From the NCBI RefSeq assembly GCF_004323185.1, contig NZ_NAPS01000002.1, positions 1,151,538 through 1,208,119 of the forward strand: DNA of 56,582 bases. Reading direction: 5' to 3'. The notes beneath the pieces are model-generated. The model had not been told where the DNA came from. It searched no databases and was given only the letters and a program-made list of their open reading frames with translations. The DNA is from Westiellopsis prolifica IICB1. Lineage in GTDB: Bacteria; Cyanobacteriota; Cyanobacteriia; Cyanobacteriales; Nostocaceae. A program made the translations under genes and the position numbers. Shown here one piece after another: positions 16,973 through 25,305 of this stretch (positions are counted from its first letter, which is position 1; each line of letters opens with the position of its first letter).

Positions 16973-17360
16973 ACCAGATTTGCCACCGCAGATCAATATC
17001 GTACCGATGATAGATGTAATTTTTGCAATTTTGACATTTTTTATTATGTCAACTTTGTATTTAACTCGTTCAGAGGGTTTGCCAGTCAGTTTACCCAAGG
17101 CAGCAACAGCCAAGCAACAGCAAATTCCGACTAAAATTACTGTGACGGTTGATAAAGATGGACAAGTGAGCTTGAACCGTAAACCTACTACCGTTGATGC
17201 ATTGGAAGGACAAGTTCGTACTTTGGTGGGTTCTAATCCCGAAGCTTTGGTAATTATTAATGCTGACGAAAAAGTTGGTCACGGTCAAGTTGTGACGGTG
17301 ATGGATAAGGTGCGTCAAGTTAAAGGAGCTAAGTTGGCTATTGCGACCCAAAAACCATAG
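16956..17360 (+). CDS. exbD: ExbD / TolR family biopolymer transporter
   Basis: Protein of 134 residues with a short cytoplasmic N-terminus (PDLPPQINIVPMIDVIFAILTFFIMSTL). The membrane helix is at about 19-38 and contains the Asp (MIDVIF) needed for proton transfer in this family. A periplasmic domain follows (about 45-130). It partners ExbB, whose gene it overlaps by 17 bases, and the divergent tonB. The ATG at 16956 is preceded by GAGGAGAAAGAAG within the exbB coding end, a good ribosome binding site. Confidence 0.92.
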   Translation: MRPLDEPDLPPQINIVPMIDVIFAILTFFIMSTLYLTRSEGLPVSLPKAATAKQQQIPTKITVTVDKDGQVSLNRKPTTVDALEGQVRTLVGSNPEALVIINADEKVGHGQVVTVMDKVRQVKGAKLAIATQKP

Positions 17361-17425
17361 TCATTAGTCATTTGTCATTGGTCATTTGTCATTGGTGTTT
17401 AGTTTATGATGAATCTTTAAAAAAA

Positions 17426-17530
17426 ATGAATGACACCTTTGGTAGTCCTCAAGAATGGCTGACTGTATTTGCTTATGTGGGATTTGCAGTCTTTATTCTT
17501 TGGCGTGTTTTGGTGACACAGAAAAAATGA
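17426..17530 (+). CDS. Small single-pass membrane protein, 34 aa
   Basis: A short frame not tied to any neighbour: ATG at 17426, TGA at 17528-17530. The translation starts MNDTFGSPQEWLTV and ends RVLVTQKK, with a continuous hydrophobic stretch (about 11-30, FAYVGFAVFILW) and a basic tail, as in one-helix membrane proteins with the C-terminus in the cytosol. It lies 65 bases after exbD on the same strand, separated by GTCATTTGTCATTGG repeats. The ribosome binding site is weak (A-rich). I recognise no family. It could be a small subunit of a membrane complex or a chance ORF. Confidence 0.45.
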   Translation: MNDTFGSPQEWLTVFAYVGFAVFILWRVLVTQKK

Positions 17531-17563
17531 GGGATACGATTATGTGGGGCGATCGCCCTCTAA

Positions 17564-19123
17564 TTAACGCTGCCATGATAACCAACTAGAGGCTATTTTC
17601 TTAATAAAAGGAGTCAAACGAGTACGATTGTAAGCATCAGCTGCTTTGCGAATGGCTTCTGCTTGGGTAGGATAGGGATGAATTGTTTTGGCGATCGCTC
17701 CCATTCCCAAGTTATTGGTCATTGCTAAGGTAATCTCGTTGATTATCTCTCCAGCATGACGAGCCACAATAGTTGCACCTAATATTTTGTCAGTGCCTTT
17801 TTTGACGTGGACTTTAACAAATCCTTCTGCTTCGCCGTCGATAATTGCCCGGTCTACTTCGTTTAAGGTAATGTAGTAATTGTCAATTTCTATACCTTGA
17901 TTTTGGGCTTGTTCAGGATACATACCAACATGAGCAACTTCTGGATCAGTATAAGTACACCAAGGCATGATCAGCGAACTTAGTTTTTTGCGTCCCACTC
18001 CCAAGATTGAAAACAGCGCATTTTGAACAACTATTCTGGCTGCTGCATCAGCGGCGTGAGTAAATTTCCATTCCATACAAACATCTCCCACCGCATATAT
18101 ACGGGGATTAGTTGTTTGCAGATAATCGTTGATTATGACTCCCTTGTTTTTGTCGTATTGGACACCTACCAAGTCCAAATTTAAATCTTCCACGTTTGGC
18201 GATCGCCCCACCCCTACGAGAATTTCATCTACACGTACCTGGTTGTCTTTTCCGTTGGCTTCGTAGTGAATAACTTTGTCTGCATCTTGGCGTTCAACTT
18301 TGTGAATATTCGCCCCTAGAATTAACTGAATACCTTCTCTGACAAAAGTTTTTTGGATAATTGCTGCTGCGTCTGCATCTTCGCGCCCCAACAATTGAGA
18401 ACCTTTTTGCAGTAAAATCACCTCTGAACCTAAACGACGAAAAGTTTGGGCTAATTCGCAACCAATATAACCTCCGCCGATGACAGCGAGACGGTTTGGT
18501 CTGCGTGTCAGAGAAAATACGTTTTCGTTAGTTAAATATTGAACTTCTTCTAACCCTGCAATTGATAATTTTTTCGGACTAGAACCAGTGGCAATAACTG
18601 ATTTCTTAAAGCGTAAAGTTTTATTTGCGACTTCTACAGTATCACGACCGGAAAAATATGCATTGCCAAAAAATACGTCTACTCCAAATTCCTGCTGAAA
18701 CCGCTTGGCGGAATCATGAGGACTAATTGCTGTCCGAATTCGCCGCAATCGTTCCATCACAGCTGGAAAATCAACGTCAACGTGGTGAAAAGTATCAATA
18801 CCAAATTTTCCAGCATGTTTGATGTCTGCAACTACGCGCGCTGAACGAATCATGGTTTTCGACGGTACGCAACCAACGTTGGTACAGTCTCCACCCATCA
18901 GGTGCTTTTCTACCAAAGCGACCTTTGCACCTAACAAAGCTGCACCCGCAGCTGTTACTAATCCAGCAGTACCCGCACCAATAACCACCAAGTTGTAACA
19001 AGGTGCGGGTTCAGGGTTACTCCAATCTGGCGGATGAAGATTTTCGATCAACTCCTGATTATAGCGATCCATAGGTGGAACGCTTATGGGTTGGTCTGTC
19101 GCTGAAAATACTGCTTGGCTCAT
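17564..19123 (-). CDS. FAD-dependent pyridine nucleotide-disulfide oxidoreductase (Mer/Lpd type)
   Basis: Protein of 519 residues. FAD-binding Rossmann motif VIGAGTAGLVTAAG (about 47-60). Redox disulfide GGDCTNVGCVPSK with Cys80 and Cys85. NAD(P)-binding motif AVIGGGYIGCELAQ. Second FAD motif YAVGDVC. C-terminal dimerisation domain with the active-site IHPYPTQAE. This is the mercuric reductase / dihydrolipoamide dehydrogenase superfamily. It lacks the N-terminal heavy-metal domain of MerA and shows no Cys-Cys pair at the C-terminus, so reduction of Hg2+ is unlikely. It stands alone, without pyruvate dehydrogenase genes. The N-terminal 40 residues are an extension before the FAD fold. Confidence 0.85.
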   Translation of the reverse strand: MSQAVFSATDQPISVPPMDRYNQELIENLHPPDWSNPEPAPCYNLVVIGAGTAGLVTAAGAALLGAKVALVEKHLMGGDCTNVGCVPSKTMIRSARVVADIKHAGKFGIDTFHHVDVDFPAVMERLRRIRTAISPHDSAKRFQQEFGVDVFFGNAYFSGRDTVEVANKTLRFKKSVIATGSSPKKLSIAGLEEVQYLTNENVFSLTRRPNRLAVIGGGYIGCELAQTFRRLGSEVILLQKGSQLLGREDADAAAIIQKTFVREGIQLILGANIHKVERQDADKVIHYEANGKDNQVRVDEILVGVGRSPNVEDLNLDLVGVQYDKNKGVIINDYLQTTNPRIYAVGDVCMEWKFTHAADAAARIVVQNALFSILGVGRKKLSSLIMPWCTYTDPEVAHVGMYPEQAQNQGIEIDNYYITLNEVDRAIIDGEAEGFVKVHVKKGTDKILGATIVARHAGEIINEITLAMTNNLGMGAIAKTIHPYPTQAEAIRKAADAYNRTRLTPFIKKIASSWLSWQR

Positions 19124-19285
19124 GACTGGCCACTCAATGAGTACAATTTTTATCCTAAAACTTAGCGCGAGTATTTTTCCTCTTGCTAACGATGGTTTTG
19201 TTGTATTTCGTCTAACTTTGTTCTAATTGTCTCTAAGTAAGTCGGCGGGAAAAATTCAATGTATATGAAGAAATATAAATTAGCT

Positions 19286-19397
19286 GTAGTGGCGTGGCAA
19301 GGCTAAAATGTTGCATTAGAAAAGGTTGGTAGTAAGCGCTTTAACGCTAAAAAAACTAAAAATCTAATGCATTATTTTAGTCTAGACACGCTACTAC
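19286..19397. repeat. 112-bp inverted-repeat element
   Basis: The left arm 19286-19319 (GTAGTGGCGTG... CATTAG) is a close reverse complement of 19364-19397 (CTAATG... CACGCTACTAC). The interior repeats TAGTAAGCGC and ACGCTAAAA. It is MITE-like and shares its GTAGT ends with 3163-3211 and 56320-56437. Confidence 0.6.
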
Positions 19398-19478
19398 ATT
19401 TAAATTTCTTAACATAGCTATAAATATTAGCGCCAACTTACTTATGCGGTTGCGATTCACACCCAAATCGCTTTGACC

Positions 19479-19511
19479 AGCTCCCCGATTCTTAAAAAAA
19501 GTCGGGGAGCT
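19479..19511. repeat. AGCTCCCCGA hairpin repeat, copy 2 (variant)
   Basis: The arms AGCTCCCCGA and TCGGGGAGCT form a hairpin related to the AGATCCCCGACTT family at 5670, 29022 and 30752. The GAT/ATC to GCT/AGC change is present on both arms, so pairing is kept. Confidence 0.7.
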
Positions 19512-19564
19512 TGTTGTTCACGAATGATTTAGGATTGCTATATTTAATAACCAATTGAATCTGT

Positions 19565-19666
19565 TTACATCGCAATATTCACTATCAACCAGTAAACAAC
19601 AAGTACGAAAACAAGACTGACCCATAAAATGGCTTTATTTTGAAATAAATTGGTTAGACGGTTCAT
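19565..19666 (-). CDS. Small single-pass membrane protein, 33 aa
   Basis: ATG at 19666, TAA at 19565-19567. The translation starts MNRLTNLFQNKAILW and ends WLIVNIAM. A positively charged start is followed by a strong hydrophobic helix (about 13-32, ILWVSLVFVLVVYWLIVNI). Upstream is GAAAGAAC, a weak ribosome binding site. The charge pattern predicts the N-terminus in the cytosol. It stands alone in the large gap. I recognise no family. A small subunit of a membrane complex is possible, but there is no evidence for which one. Confidence 0.45.
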   Translation of the reverse strand: MNRLTNLFQNKAILWVSLVFVLVVYWLIVNIAM

Positions 19667-19956
19667 AAGCAGTTCTTTCGAGAATTGATTGATTGTTATC
19701 AATGTCTGAGTAGCAATAGATGAATCAAGACCAAGATTTACAGCATACTTTTATATACTTTGGTGACTAATGAAGCATCGGTCTAAAAAATCAAATTTCA
19801 TCTATCTTGATTTCAGTATGTTTTCACATACTTAAGTTATTACCCCCGAATTAATTGCAGGGTAAAATTAGGAATTGAAGCTATACACTCCTCACTTCAA
19901 TAATCCTAAAGACAAATACTTATCCATCCAAGGCTATTTCATTCTAGACATAAACA

Positions 19957-20073
19957 GCCCTGAACTAAAGTTTAGCGGCTAATAGTTCAAGTCCATTAAA
20001 GCGGACTAAATTACCACTCAATAGTCGGTTTTAACCGAGTTTTGCTATTAGCCTCAGAATTAATTCTGAGGCT
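19957..20073. repeat. Divergent two-hairpin element, copy A
   Basis: The right half reads AGTCGGTTTTAACCGAG, then TTTTGCTATTAG, then the hairpin CCTCAGAATTAATTCTGAGG. The left half is the same plan in the opposite orientation (hairpin CCTGAAC.., CTAATAG box, AAGTCC..GGACT hairpin). Other copies are at 21934, 27531 and 39606, with partial ones at 26006 and 29136. Confidence 0.7.
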
Positions 20074-20392
20074 AACTGAATGATAATGAAACAATGGAAT
20101 AGCCCTGTCAATCAAAATCAAAATGACTTTGATTTAATCGAGCAAAGGAAATTTAAATTTTGATTCTGATATTAATTTTATTCTAGCTATTTCCAAAAAA
20201 ATTGGCAGCACTTATAAAATAAAATGTTATGCATTTAAATTGTATATTTTGCGAGCAGGTTGTCAAAAGTCAAGAGTCCAGAGTCAAAGACTAGCTTGGA
20301 CTTTGGACTGTTGACCCTGGACAGTCCTAACGCAAGAATATTTAATCTAAGCGCACATCAGCTTATGCTTTTTAAATGAGTTTAATAATACT

Positions 20393-20416
20393 GTCATCTC
20401 TCGCAAGAGAGATGAC
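20393..20416. other. Perfect hairpin with GCAA tetraloop
   Basis: GTCATCTCTC and GAGAGATGAC form a perfect 10-bp stem closed by the GNRA-type loop GCAA. It lies 236 bases upstream of the glycosyltransferase start. There is no T-run after it, so it is not an obvious terminator. It could be part of a leader RNA. Confidence 0.5.
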
Positions 20417-20651
20417 AAATCAATTTATCAATAACTTAGGCTGTAAATAACTTCTTTTTCATACCTGAAAGCTAATATATCCTCACCAAGGGTAGACAAC
20501 AATTTCCTTTCAATAAATGTAAAGTTTGTATTAATCCCTGGCTCGACTAGTGTTTCAAATAGGCTCTCAAATTAAATGAGTTGCTTTCAAACACATATTA
20601 GAAAAAACGTAGCCGCTTTTTAATTCTAATCTTTCTTTTCAGGAGTCTTTT

Positions 20652-21779
20652 ATGCGAATTGCTCAGGTTGCTCCACTGTGGGAAAGAGTACCACCTCCAG
20701 GTTACGGTGGAACTGAGTTAGTAGTGGGTTTATTAACCGATGAGTTAGTCCGACGTGGACATGAAGTCACGCTATTTGCATCGGGAGATTCTCTCACTTT
20801 AGCAAAGCTAGTATCAGTTCATCCTCGTGCTTTACGGCTTGATAAAAGTATCAAAGAGTACGGCGTTTATGAGATGTTAGAATTGAGTCGAGTGTATGAG
20901 TCAGCAGAGGAATTTGATATCATTCACTCTCATCTGGGTTGCAATGCATTACCCTACGTTAATTTAGTCAAGACACCTACTGTACATACGTTGCACGGTA
21001 TTTTTACACCCGACAATGAAAAATTATTTGTACATGCAAAAAATCAACCCTACGTAAGTATTTCTCATTCACAGCGTGAAGCAAGGTTAGGGTTGAATTA
21101 TGCAGCAACAGTTTATAACGGAATTGATGTCAGCAGTCATAAATTTCATCCTCAACCAGAAGAACCACCCTATTTGGCATTTTTAGGTAGGATATCACTA
21201 GAAAAAGGAACACACATAGCAATACAAATTGCCAAAGAAACTGGTTGGCGCTTAAAAATCGCAGGTAAAATAGATGTAGTTGATCAAGAATATTTTGAAA
21301 AAGAAGTTAAACCTCTCATTGATGGTAAGCAAATAGAATACTTAGGCGAAGCAAATCATGTTCAGAAAAATGCTCTGATGGGTGGTGCAGTAGCAACTTT
21401 ATTTACTATTACTTGGCGAGAACCGTTTGGGTTAGTAATGGTAGAATCAATGGCAGCAGGAACACCGGTGATTGCTATAAATATGGGTTCAGTTCCAGAA
21501 GTAATTGACCATGGTAAAACTGGTTTTATCTGTAACAATATTGCAGAATGCGTTGATGCTGTGAGCAAGGTAGAAAAACTTGATCGCTATGCATGTCGTC
21601 AGCATGTCGATAATAATTTCAGCGTGCGAAAAATGGTAGATGGCTATGAAGCTGTTTATCAAGAAATCGTCGAACAAAAGCTTGCTCAAAATGGAAAACT
21701 TATGCACTTAGATGACTTCAAACATAAGCCACAATTTAGTGCATTAAGTCGTTTTGCTAAGTTGGGTTACAAAATCTAA
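20652..21779 (+). CDS. Glycosyltransferase family 4 protein
   Basis: A GT-B fold glycosyltransferase of 375 residues. The N-terminal acceptor domain begins with MRIAQVAPLWERVPPPGYGGTELVV, whose Gly-rich loop is usual in GT4. The C-terminal donor domain has GRISLEKG and the EX7E motif EPFGLVMVESMAAGTPVIA. These enzymes move a sugar from a nucleotide or phosphate donor, keeping the anomeric configuration. Donor and acceptor cannot be read from the sequence. It is not next to other polysaccharide genes, so it may glycosylate a lipid or small molecule. The ATG at 20652 has AGGAG (20640-20644) upstream. A hairpin and repeats fill the upstream gap. Confidence 0.88.
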   Translation: MRIAQVAPLWERVPPPGYGGTELVVGLLTDELVRRGHEVTLFASGDSLTLAKLVSVHPRALRLDKSIKEYGVYEMLELSRVYESAEEFDIIHSHLGCNALPYVNLVKTPTVHTLHGIFTPDNEKLFVHAKNQPYVSISHSQREARLGLNYAATVYNGIDVSSHKFHPQPEEPPYLAFLGRISLEKGTHIAIQIAKETGWRLKIAGKIDVVDQEYFEKEVKPLIDGKQIEYLGEANHVQKNALMGGAVATLFTITWREPFGLVMVESMAAGTPVIAINMGSVPEVIDHGKTGFICNNIAECVDAVSKVEKLDRYACRQHVDNNFSVRKMVDGYEAVYQEIVEQKLAQNGKLMHLDDFKHKPQFSALSRFAKLGYKI

Positions 21780-21933
21780 ATAAACAGGAAAGTATTAAAG
21801 GGAAAAGTAAAGGGAGAATCAATTTTTAATCCCTTTAACTCGGCCCTTGACTCCGGTTTTTTTAGTGAGAAAAAAGTGAGGGATTTTGTTAGCCAAATAT
21901 CTACGCTCAAATCAATTTGGGGCTGATAATTAA

Positions 21934-22014
21934 AACCCACTTAAAGTGGGTTAAGTCCCTTATTTATTAAGTCTACTTAAAGTAGACTTTTGCTATGAGC
22001 CGCGCAGCGGGCTT
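21934..22014. repeat. Divergent two-hairpin element, copy B
   Basis: The right half is AGTCTACTTAAAGTAGACT, then TTTGCTATGAG, then the CCGCGCAGCGGG hairpin. The left half is AACCCACTTAAAGTGGGTT. The stem bases differ from copy A but stay paired. It lies between the glycosyltransferase and the convergent gene at 22042. Confidence 0.7.
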
Positions 22015-22041
22015 GCAGGTGATTCAATAAAAAAAGATAAT

Positions 22042-22554
22042 TTATGCTCCAGTTGGCTCAATATAGCCTTGTAAATTCTCTGGTTCAAACTGGCGTAAAA
22101 TGCGAGTTGCTTGACGAGTCAATTCTTCAGTACCCTTAATTATAATTAAATATTTTCCTTCATTTAAACGGTTGCGGTAAGGTAAAGCATCCCCACTACC
22201 TACAGTTAAACCAACTCCACCACCAACCAAGTATGCACCCAAAGCACCAGCAACAGTTCCTAAAAGTCCACCGATGATATGATTGCCAAAGCTACCAATC
22301 GGAAATATTTCTATCCCTGTCAAAGCATTGAAAGCATAACCTGCTATAAAACCAAAGGGAATTAGCCAAATTCCTAGACGAGTTACTCCCTTTTTAGCTT
22401 GCACATTTGGGTTGATTAACCCATATTCATCAGCACTTTTGTAGCCTTGACCTAAAATGTCAATTTGATTTAGAGGTAAACCTTCTTTTTCAAGAGCAGA
22501 GTAAGCTTCTTCTAGCTGTATTCTATCTGATAAAACTGCAATAAGATAATTCAT
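22042..22554 (-). CDS. Glycine-zipper membrane protein (general-stress-like)
   Basis: Protein of 170 residues from the ATG at 22554 (MNYLIAVLSDR), with GGAAA upstream. The frame could extend to a TTG at 22572. The N-terminal 50 residues resemble a small alpha/beta domain seen in general stress proteins (VLSDRIQLEEAYSALEKEGLPLNQIDILGQG). A hydrophobic segment follows, then the Gly-zipper IIGGLLGTVAGALGAYLVGG typical of membrane-inserting helices. A short basic domain forms the C-terminus. The function is unknown. Its composition matches its neighbours. It converges with the glycosyltransferase gene, with a two-hairpin repeat in the gap. Confidence 0.7.
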   Translation of the reverse strand: MNYLIAVLSDRIQLEEAYSALEKEGLPLNQIDILGQGYKSADEYGLINPNVQAKKGVTRLGIWLIPFGFIAGYAFNALTGIEIFPIGSFGNHIIGGLLGTVAGALGAYLVGGGVGLTVGSGDALPYRNRLNEGKYLIIIKGTEELTRQATRILRQFEPENLQGYIEPTGA

Positions 22555-23056
22555 GATTTTTTTCCAACGCAAAAGCTACTAATAATTAGTAGAAGTGAAT
22601 CATTTAAAAGCCTGTTTTCATATCAAATAAGCCCGGATAAATGTAGAGACACGCCATGGCTCGTCTGGTACTAGTTGGGGTCGTCATTTGTCACTTGTCA
22701 TTGTCTATTAGTAAGGATTTTAGTGCTATTTAGTTTTCGTAACATGGTTAGCTTTATTCCCACCGACTTACTTACTAATTAAATAAAAGTCATGACTATA
22801 AATTATTTTAGGTAAACTAGGTTTCGTTAGACATATATATATAAATTAAGCAAGATATTTATCAAATACTTCAACCTTAAGAAGGAAGCTTGAACATAAA
22901 ATGTCAGTCTGAAGACTAAAAATACTATTAAAATTGAACAAAATATCCAAAGACTATTTAACCTGCATATTTGCCTTTTTATTTTCTCAGTAGCTTTTCG
23001 CAGGTGATAATAATGACTACAATAAAATGATATACTTCACCTCTGGAGTTCTAGCT
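22555..23056. other. Intergenic region with a degenerate palindrome
   Basis: About 500 AT-rich bases between divergent genes. At 22642-22671 is a degraded copy of the GTAGAGACGCG..CGTCTGGTAC palindrome found inside the 105-bp elements. GTCATTTGTCA-type repeats follow at about 22682-22702. I see no gene. Confidence 0.5.
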
Positions 23057-23632
23057 GTGGGTTTATTTGATGATTTGAGTCGGTTTCTGGAAAATCGTTT
23101 AGAGGAATTCTTGCGAAGTAATCCGCATTTGGAATTAGAAGCTTTGCTAGAACAGCTGCGGGAGCAAGAGGAAGATACTTTAAAGTTGATTGCAGATCTA
23201 CAATTACAAGAGAAGCGATCGCAAGATGAAATTTTGTCCACAGCGCAAGAAATTCAAAGATGGCACATTCGTGTCCAAAAGGCAAAAAATGGTGGTAGAG
23301 AGGATTTAGCAGCAAAAGCACAAGAGAGAGAAGCTGCACTTTTGCGTCAAGGAAATCAGCAGTGGGGACAAATGCAAGGAGTAAAAGAACGCATCACCCA
23401 AGCACAAGATTTACTTAAGAAAGTTCAACAACGACGTCAAGAAGTACAAGCAAAAGCTGTGGAAGCACAAAGCGCACGCGCGAAAGCACAAGCACAACAG
23501 CGTGTTGAAAGTGCTGGTTGGTCAAATCAAAGCCGTAGTTATTCTAGCGGAAATGATCCTTTAGAAGAAACATTCCGCCGTTGGGAAACTGAGGCTGAGT
23601 TGGAAGAGATGAAACGGAAGATGGGAAAATAG
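23057..23632 (+). CDS. Coiled-coil protein, TIGR04376-like
   Basis: About 191 residues if started at the GTG at 23057, giving MGLFDDLSRFLENRLEEFL. An ATG at 23027 would add ten hydrophobic residues that do not fit the family start I remember. Most of the protein is a long charged helix/coiled coil (about 20-150, with LREQEEDTLKLIADLQLQEKRSQDEI and many Gln/Lys/Glu). The Ser-rich section that follows ends in DPLEETFRRWETEAELEEMKRKMGK. This pattern matches a conserved cyanobacterial family of unknown function. It has no signal peptide and no enzyme motif. Confidence 0.7.
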   Translation: MGLFDDLSRFLENRLEEFLRSNPHLELEALLEQLREQEEDTLKLIADLQLQEKRSQDEILSTAQEIQRWHIRVQKAKNGGREDLAAKAQEREAALLRQGNQQWGQMQGVKERITQAQDLLKKVQQRRQEVQAKAVEAQSARAKAQAQQRVESAGWSNQSRSYSSGNDPLEETFRRWETEAELEEMKRKMGK

Positions 23633-23791
23633 TTATTGGTGATTGGTCATTGGTCATTTGTAAATAAATACTGACACTTGATTTTTGACTATTGACCGAT
23701 AATTCCGAGCAGGGTAAAAAAAAGCGGATTAATCCTGGGATAAATCGAAAATCCAAAATCCTCAAGAAAGCGGATTAATCCGTGGGGTTAA

Positions 23792-23827
23792 CCCAAAATC
23801 CAAAATCCAAAATCCAAAATCCAAAAT
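23792..23827. repeat. CCAAAAT heptanucleotide repeat, five copies
   Basis: A tandem heptamer just upstream of the Lgt-like gene, the same unit as at 13222-13243. It is a typical Nostocales STRR. Confidence 0.85.
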
Positions 23828-23851
23828 TGGATGACACTTGACTCTTAATCA

Positions 23852-24592
23852 ATGACATTTCCTGTTTATTTTTATCTGGGTTCATTGCGGATTCACCCAC
23901 ATATTTTATTTGAATCTATAGCTTATACTGTGGCATTACGTTTAGTATTGCGTAATGTCCGCAAGGATATTATTACACCCCCACAGCGCACTTCTATTAT
24001 TGTGGGTGGAATGCTAGGTGCGCTTGTGGGTGCAAAGGCGTTAGTTTTACTGCAACATATTGATTTGTTTTGGCAAAATTCTCAGCTATTTTTATTATTA
24101 TTATTGCAAGGAAAAACAGTTGTTGGAGCTTTATTAGGTGCTGTGATTGGGGTAGAAATTACCAAGAAAATTATTGGTGTGAAGCATTCCACTGGTGATG
24201 TATTTGTCTATCCATTAATACTAGGAACGGCGATTGGTAGGATTGGTTGCTTTTTAACAGGGTTGAGCGATCGCACTTATGGAATTGGGACGAAATTACC
24301 TTGGGGTGTAGATTTTGGTGATGGAATTCTCCGTCATCCCACCCAATTATATGAAATCATATTTTTAATCATCTTAATTATATTTATACGCCTTCGCAGT
24401 CGCTATCAATACCAAGAAGGTGATTTATTTAAATTTTATTTAGTTTGTTATTTAAGTTTTAGATTTTTGATAGATTTTATAAAGCCCGACTTTCATATTT
24501 TCTTAGGCATGAGTGCGATTCAAATTGCTTGTTTGTGCGCTATAGTTTATTACAATCGCTCTGTTCCTGAGATGTTCCAATTGAAATCGTAA
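23852..24592 (+). CDS. Lgt-like prolipoprotein diacylglyceryl transferase family protein
   Basis: Polytopic membrane protein of 246 residues with the Lgt fold pattern: N-terminal FYLGSLRIHPHILFESIAY, the GKTVVGALLGAVIGVE block, and the signature-like region GRIGCFLTGLSDRTYG. True Lgt transfers a diacylglycerol unit to lipobox Cys and has GRxGN(F/Y) plus an HGGL motif near the middle. Here GN is replaced by GC, HGGL is replaced by LQGKTV, and the protein is 20-40 residues short. It is therefore likely a divergent paralogue rather than the main lgt. The next gene starts only four bases after its stop. Confidence 0.75.
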   Translation: MTFPVYFYLGSLRIHPHILFESIAYTVALRLVLRNVRKDIITPPQRTSIIVGGMLGALVGAKALVLLQHIDLFWQNSQLFLLLLLQGKTVVGALLGAVIGVEITKKIIGVKHSTGDVFVYPLILGTAIGRIGCFLTGLSDRTYGIGTKLPWGVDFGDGILRHPTQLYEIIFLIILIIFIRLRSRYQYQEGDLFKFYLVCYLSFRFLIDFIKPDFHIFLGMSAIQIACLCAIVYYNRSVPEMFQLKS

Positions 24593-24595
24593 GGC

Positions 24596-25165
24596 ATGGA
24601 GCATAGTAAATTGTTAGATTTTTTATCTAGCCTACAATTGTTATTTGTAGGTTTTATCCCTGCTGCAATCTTGGGGATTTTACTGGGAAGTGCAATTGGT
24701 ATAAATCCCTTACTTTATCAACTATGTAAGCGGTTGCTACAAATTCCCTACAGTATTCCTCCCATAGCACTTGTACCAATCGCTTTCATCTTTTTTAATG
24801 AAGTAGAAGTAGCAGCAAGTATGGTTGTTTTTTTTAGTGCTATCTGGTCAGTAATGATTAACACAGCTACAGGTATGCGAAAAAGTCGTCTCCAAGATAA
24901 TAATTTTCGTGTAGCAATAAACTATATATTCGATGCTTTAAGAACTAGTCTTTGGATAGCTTGGTTTACTGTGATTGCAATTGAAATGTTAACAATCGGA
25001 AAAGGATTAGGGTTTTTGATTTGGAATGGTTACAGAGGAGGTAACTATAACAATATTATCGAGGGTGTAATATATATTGGCACTATCGGTTTTCTCTTGG
25101 ATCAACTATTAGATATTACAGGGAATATTTTGACACAACTTGTCTCGGAAGGACAAAAATCTTAA
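24596..25165 (+). CDS. Orphan ABC transporter permease, SsuC/NrtB-like, shortened
   Basis: Membrane protein of 189 residues that resembles the permeases of nitrate/taurine-type importers. It has QIPYSIPPIALVPIAFIFF, corresponding to the conserved P-x-A-x-x-P-L-x-I segment, and AIEMLTIGKGLGFLIWNGYRGGN near the C-terminus. Typical permeases have 250-280 residues. This one lacks the first helix, and the cytoplasmic EAA loop that contacts the ATPase seems to be cut by roughly 20 residues (only KSRLQDNNFRVAINYIFDALR remains). No ATPase or binding protein is nearby. It is translationally coupled to the Lgt-like gene (ATG four bases after its stop). It may have lost transport function or been reused. 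Confidence 0.65.
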   Translation: MEHSKLLDFLSSLQLLFVGFIPAAILGILLGSAIGINPLLYQLCKRLLQIPYSIPPIALVPIAFIFFNEVEVAASMVVFFSAIWSVMINTATGMRKSRLQDNNFRVAINYIFDALRTSLWIAWFTVIAIEMLTIGKGLGFLIWNGYRGGNYNNIIEGVIYIGTIGFLLDQLLDITGNILTQLVSEGQKS

Positions 25166-25180
25166 TTTGGGTTTTTCACC

Positions 25181-25274
25181 TTAGTGTCTTAGTGTCTACC
25201 CTCCGGGAAACCGCTAGCGCGTCTATAGTGTTTCAAAAGTTGATTGATTAAGCACTAAGACGCTAAGACACTAA
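25181..25274. terminator. Inverted repeat between convergent genes
   Basis: TTAGTGTCTTAG (25181-25192) pairs with CTAAGACACTAA (25263-25274). The loop holds a dispersed palindrome GTCTACCCTCCGGG...CGCGTCTATAG. The position between convergent genes suits a bidirectional transcript end. Confidence 0.5.
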
Positions 25275-25305
25275 GAAAAGTACATTACACCTCGAAAATG
25301 AAATA

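Larger units (their letters stand above)
19124..20651. other. 1.5-kb repeat-rich intergenic region
   Basis: It lies between a - gene and a + gene, so it contains both promoters. Contents: an inverted-repeat element at 19286-19397, a hairpin repeat at 19479-19511, a 33-residue membrane ORF on the - strand at 19565-19666, a divergent two-hairpin element at 19957-20073, a TCCAGAGTC/GGACTTTGGACTG-type palindromic stretch at about 20271-20325, and a tetraloop hairpin at 20393-20416. Nothing else coding is visible. Confidence 0.6.

Noticed and set aside
17564-19123. Mercuric reductase (merA)
   Set aside because: No N-terminal metal-binding domain, no C-terminal Cys pair and no mer operon genes. 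Kept as a general flavin disulfide oxidoreductase.
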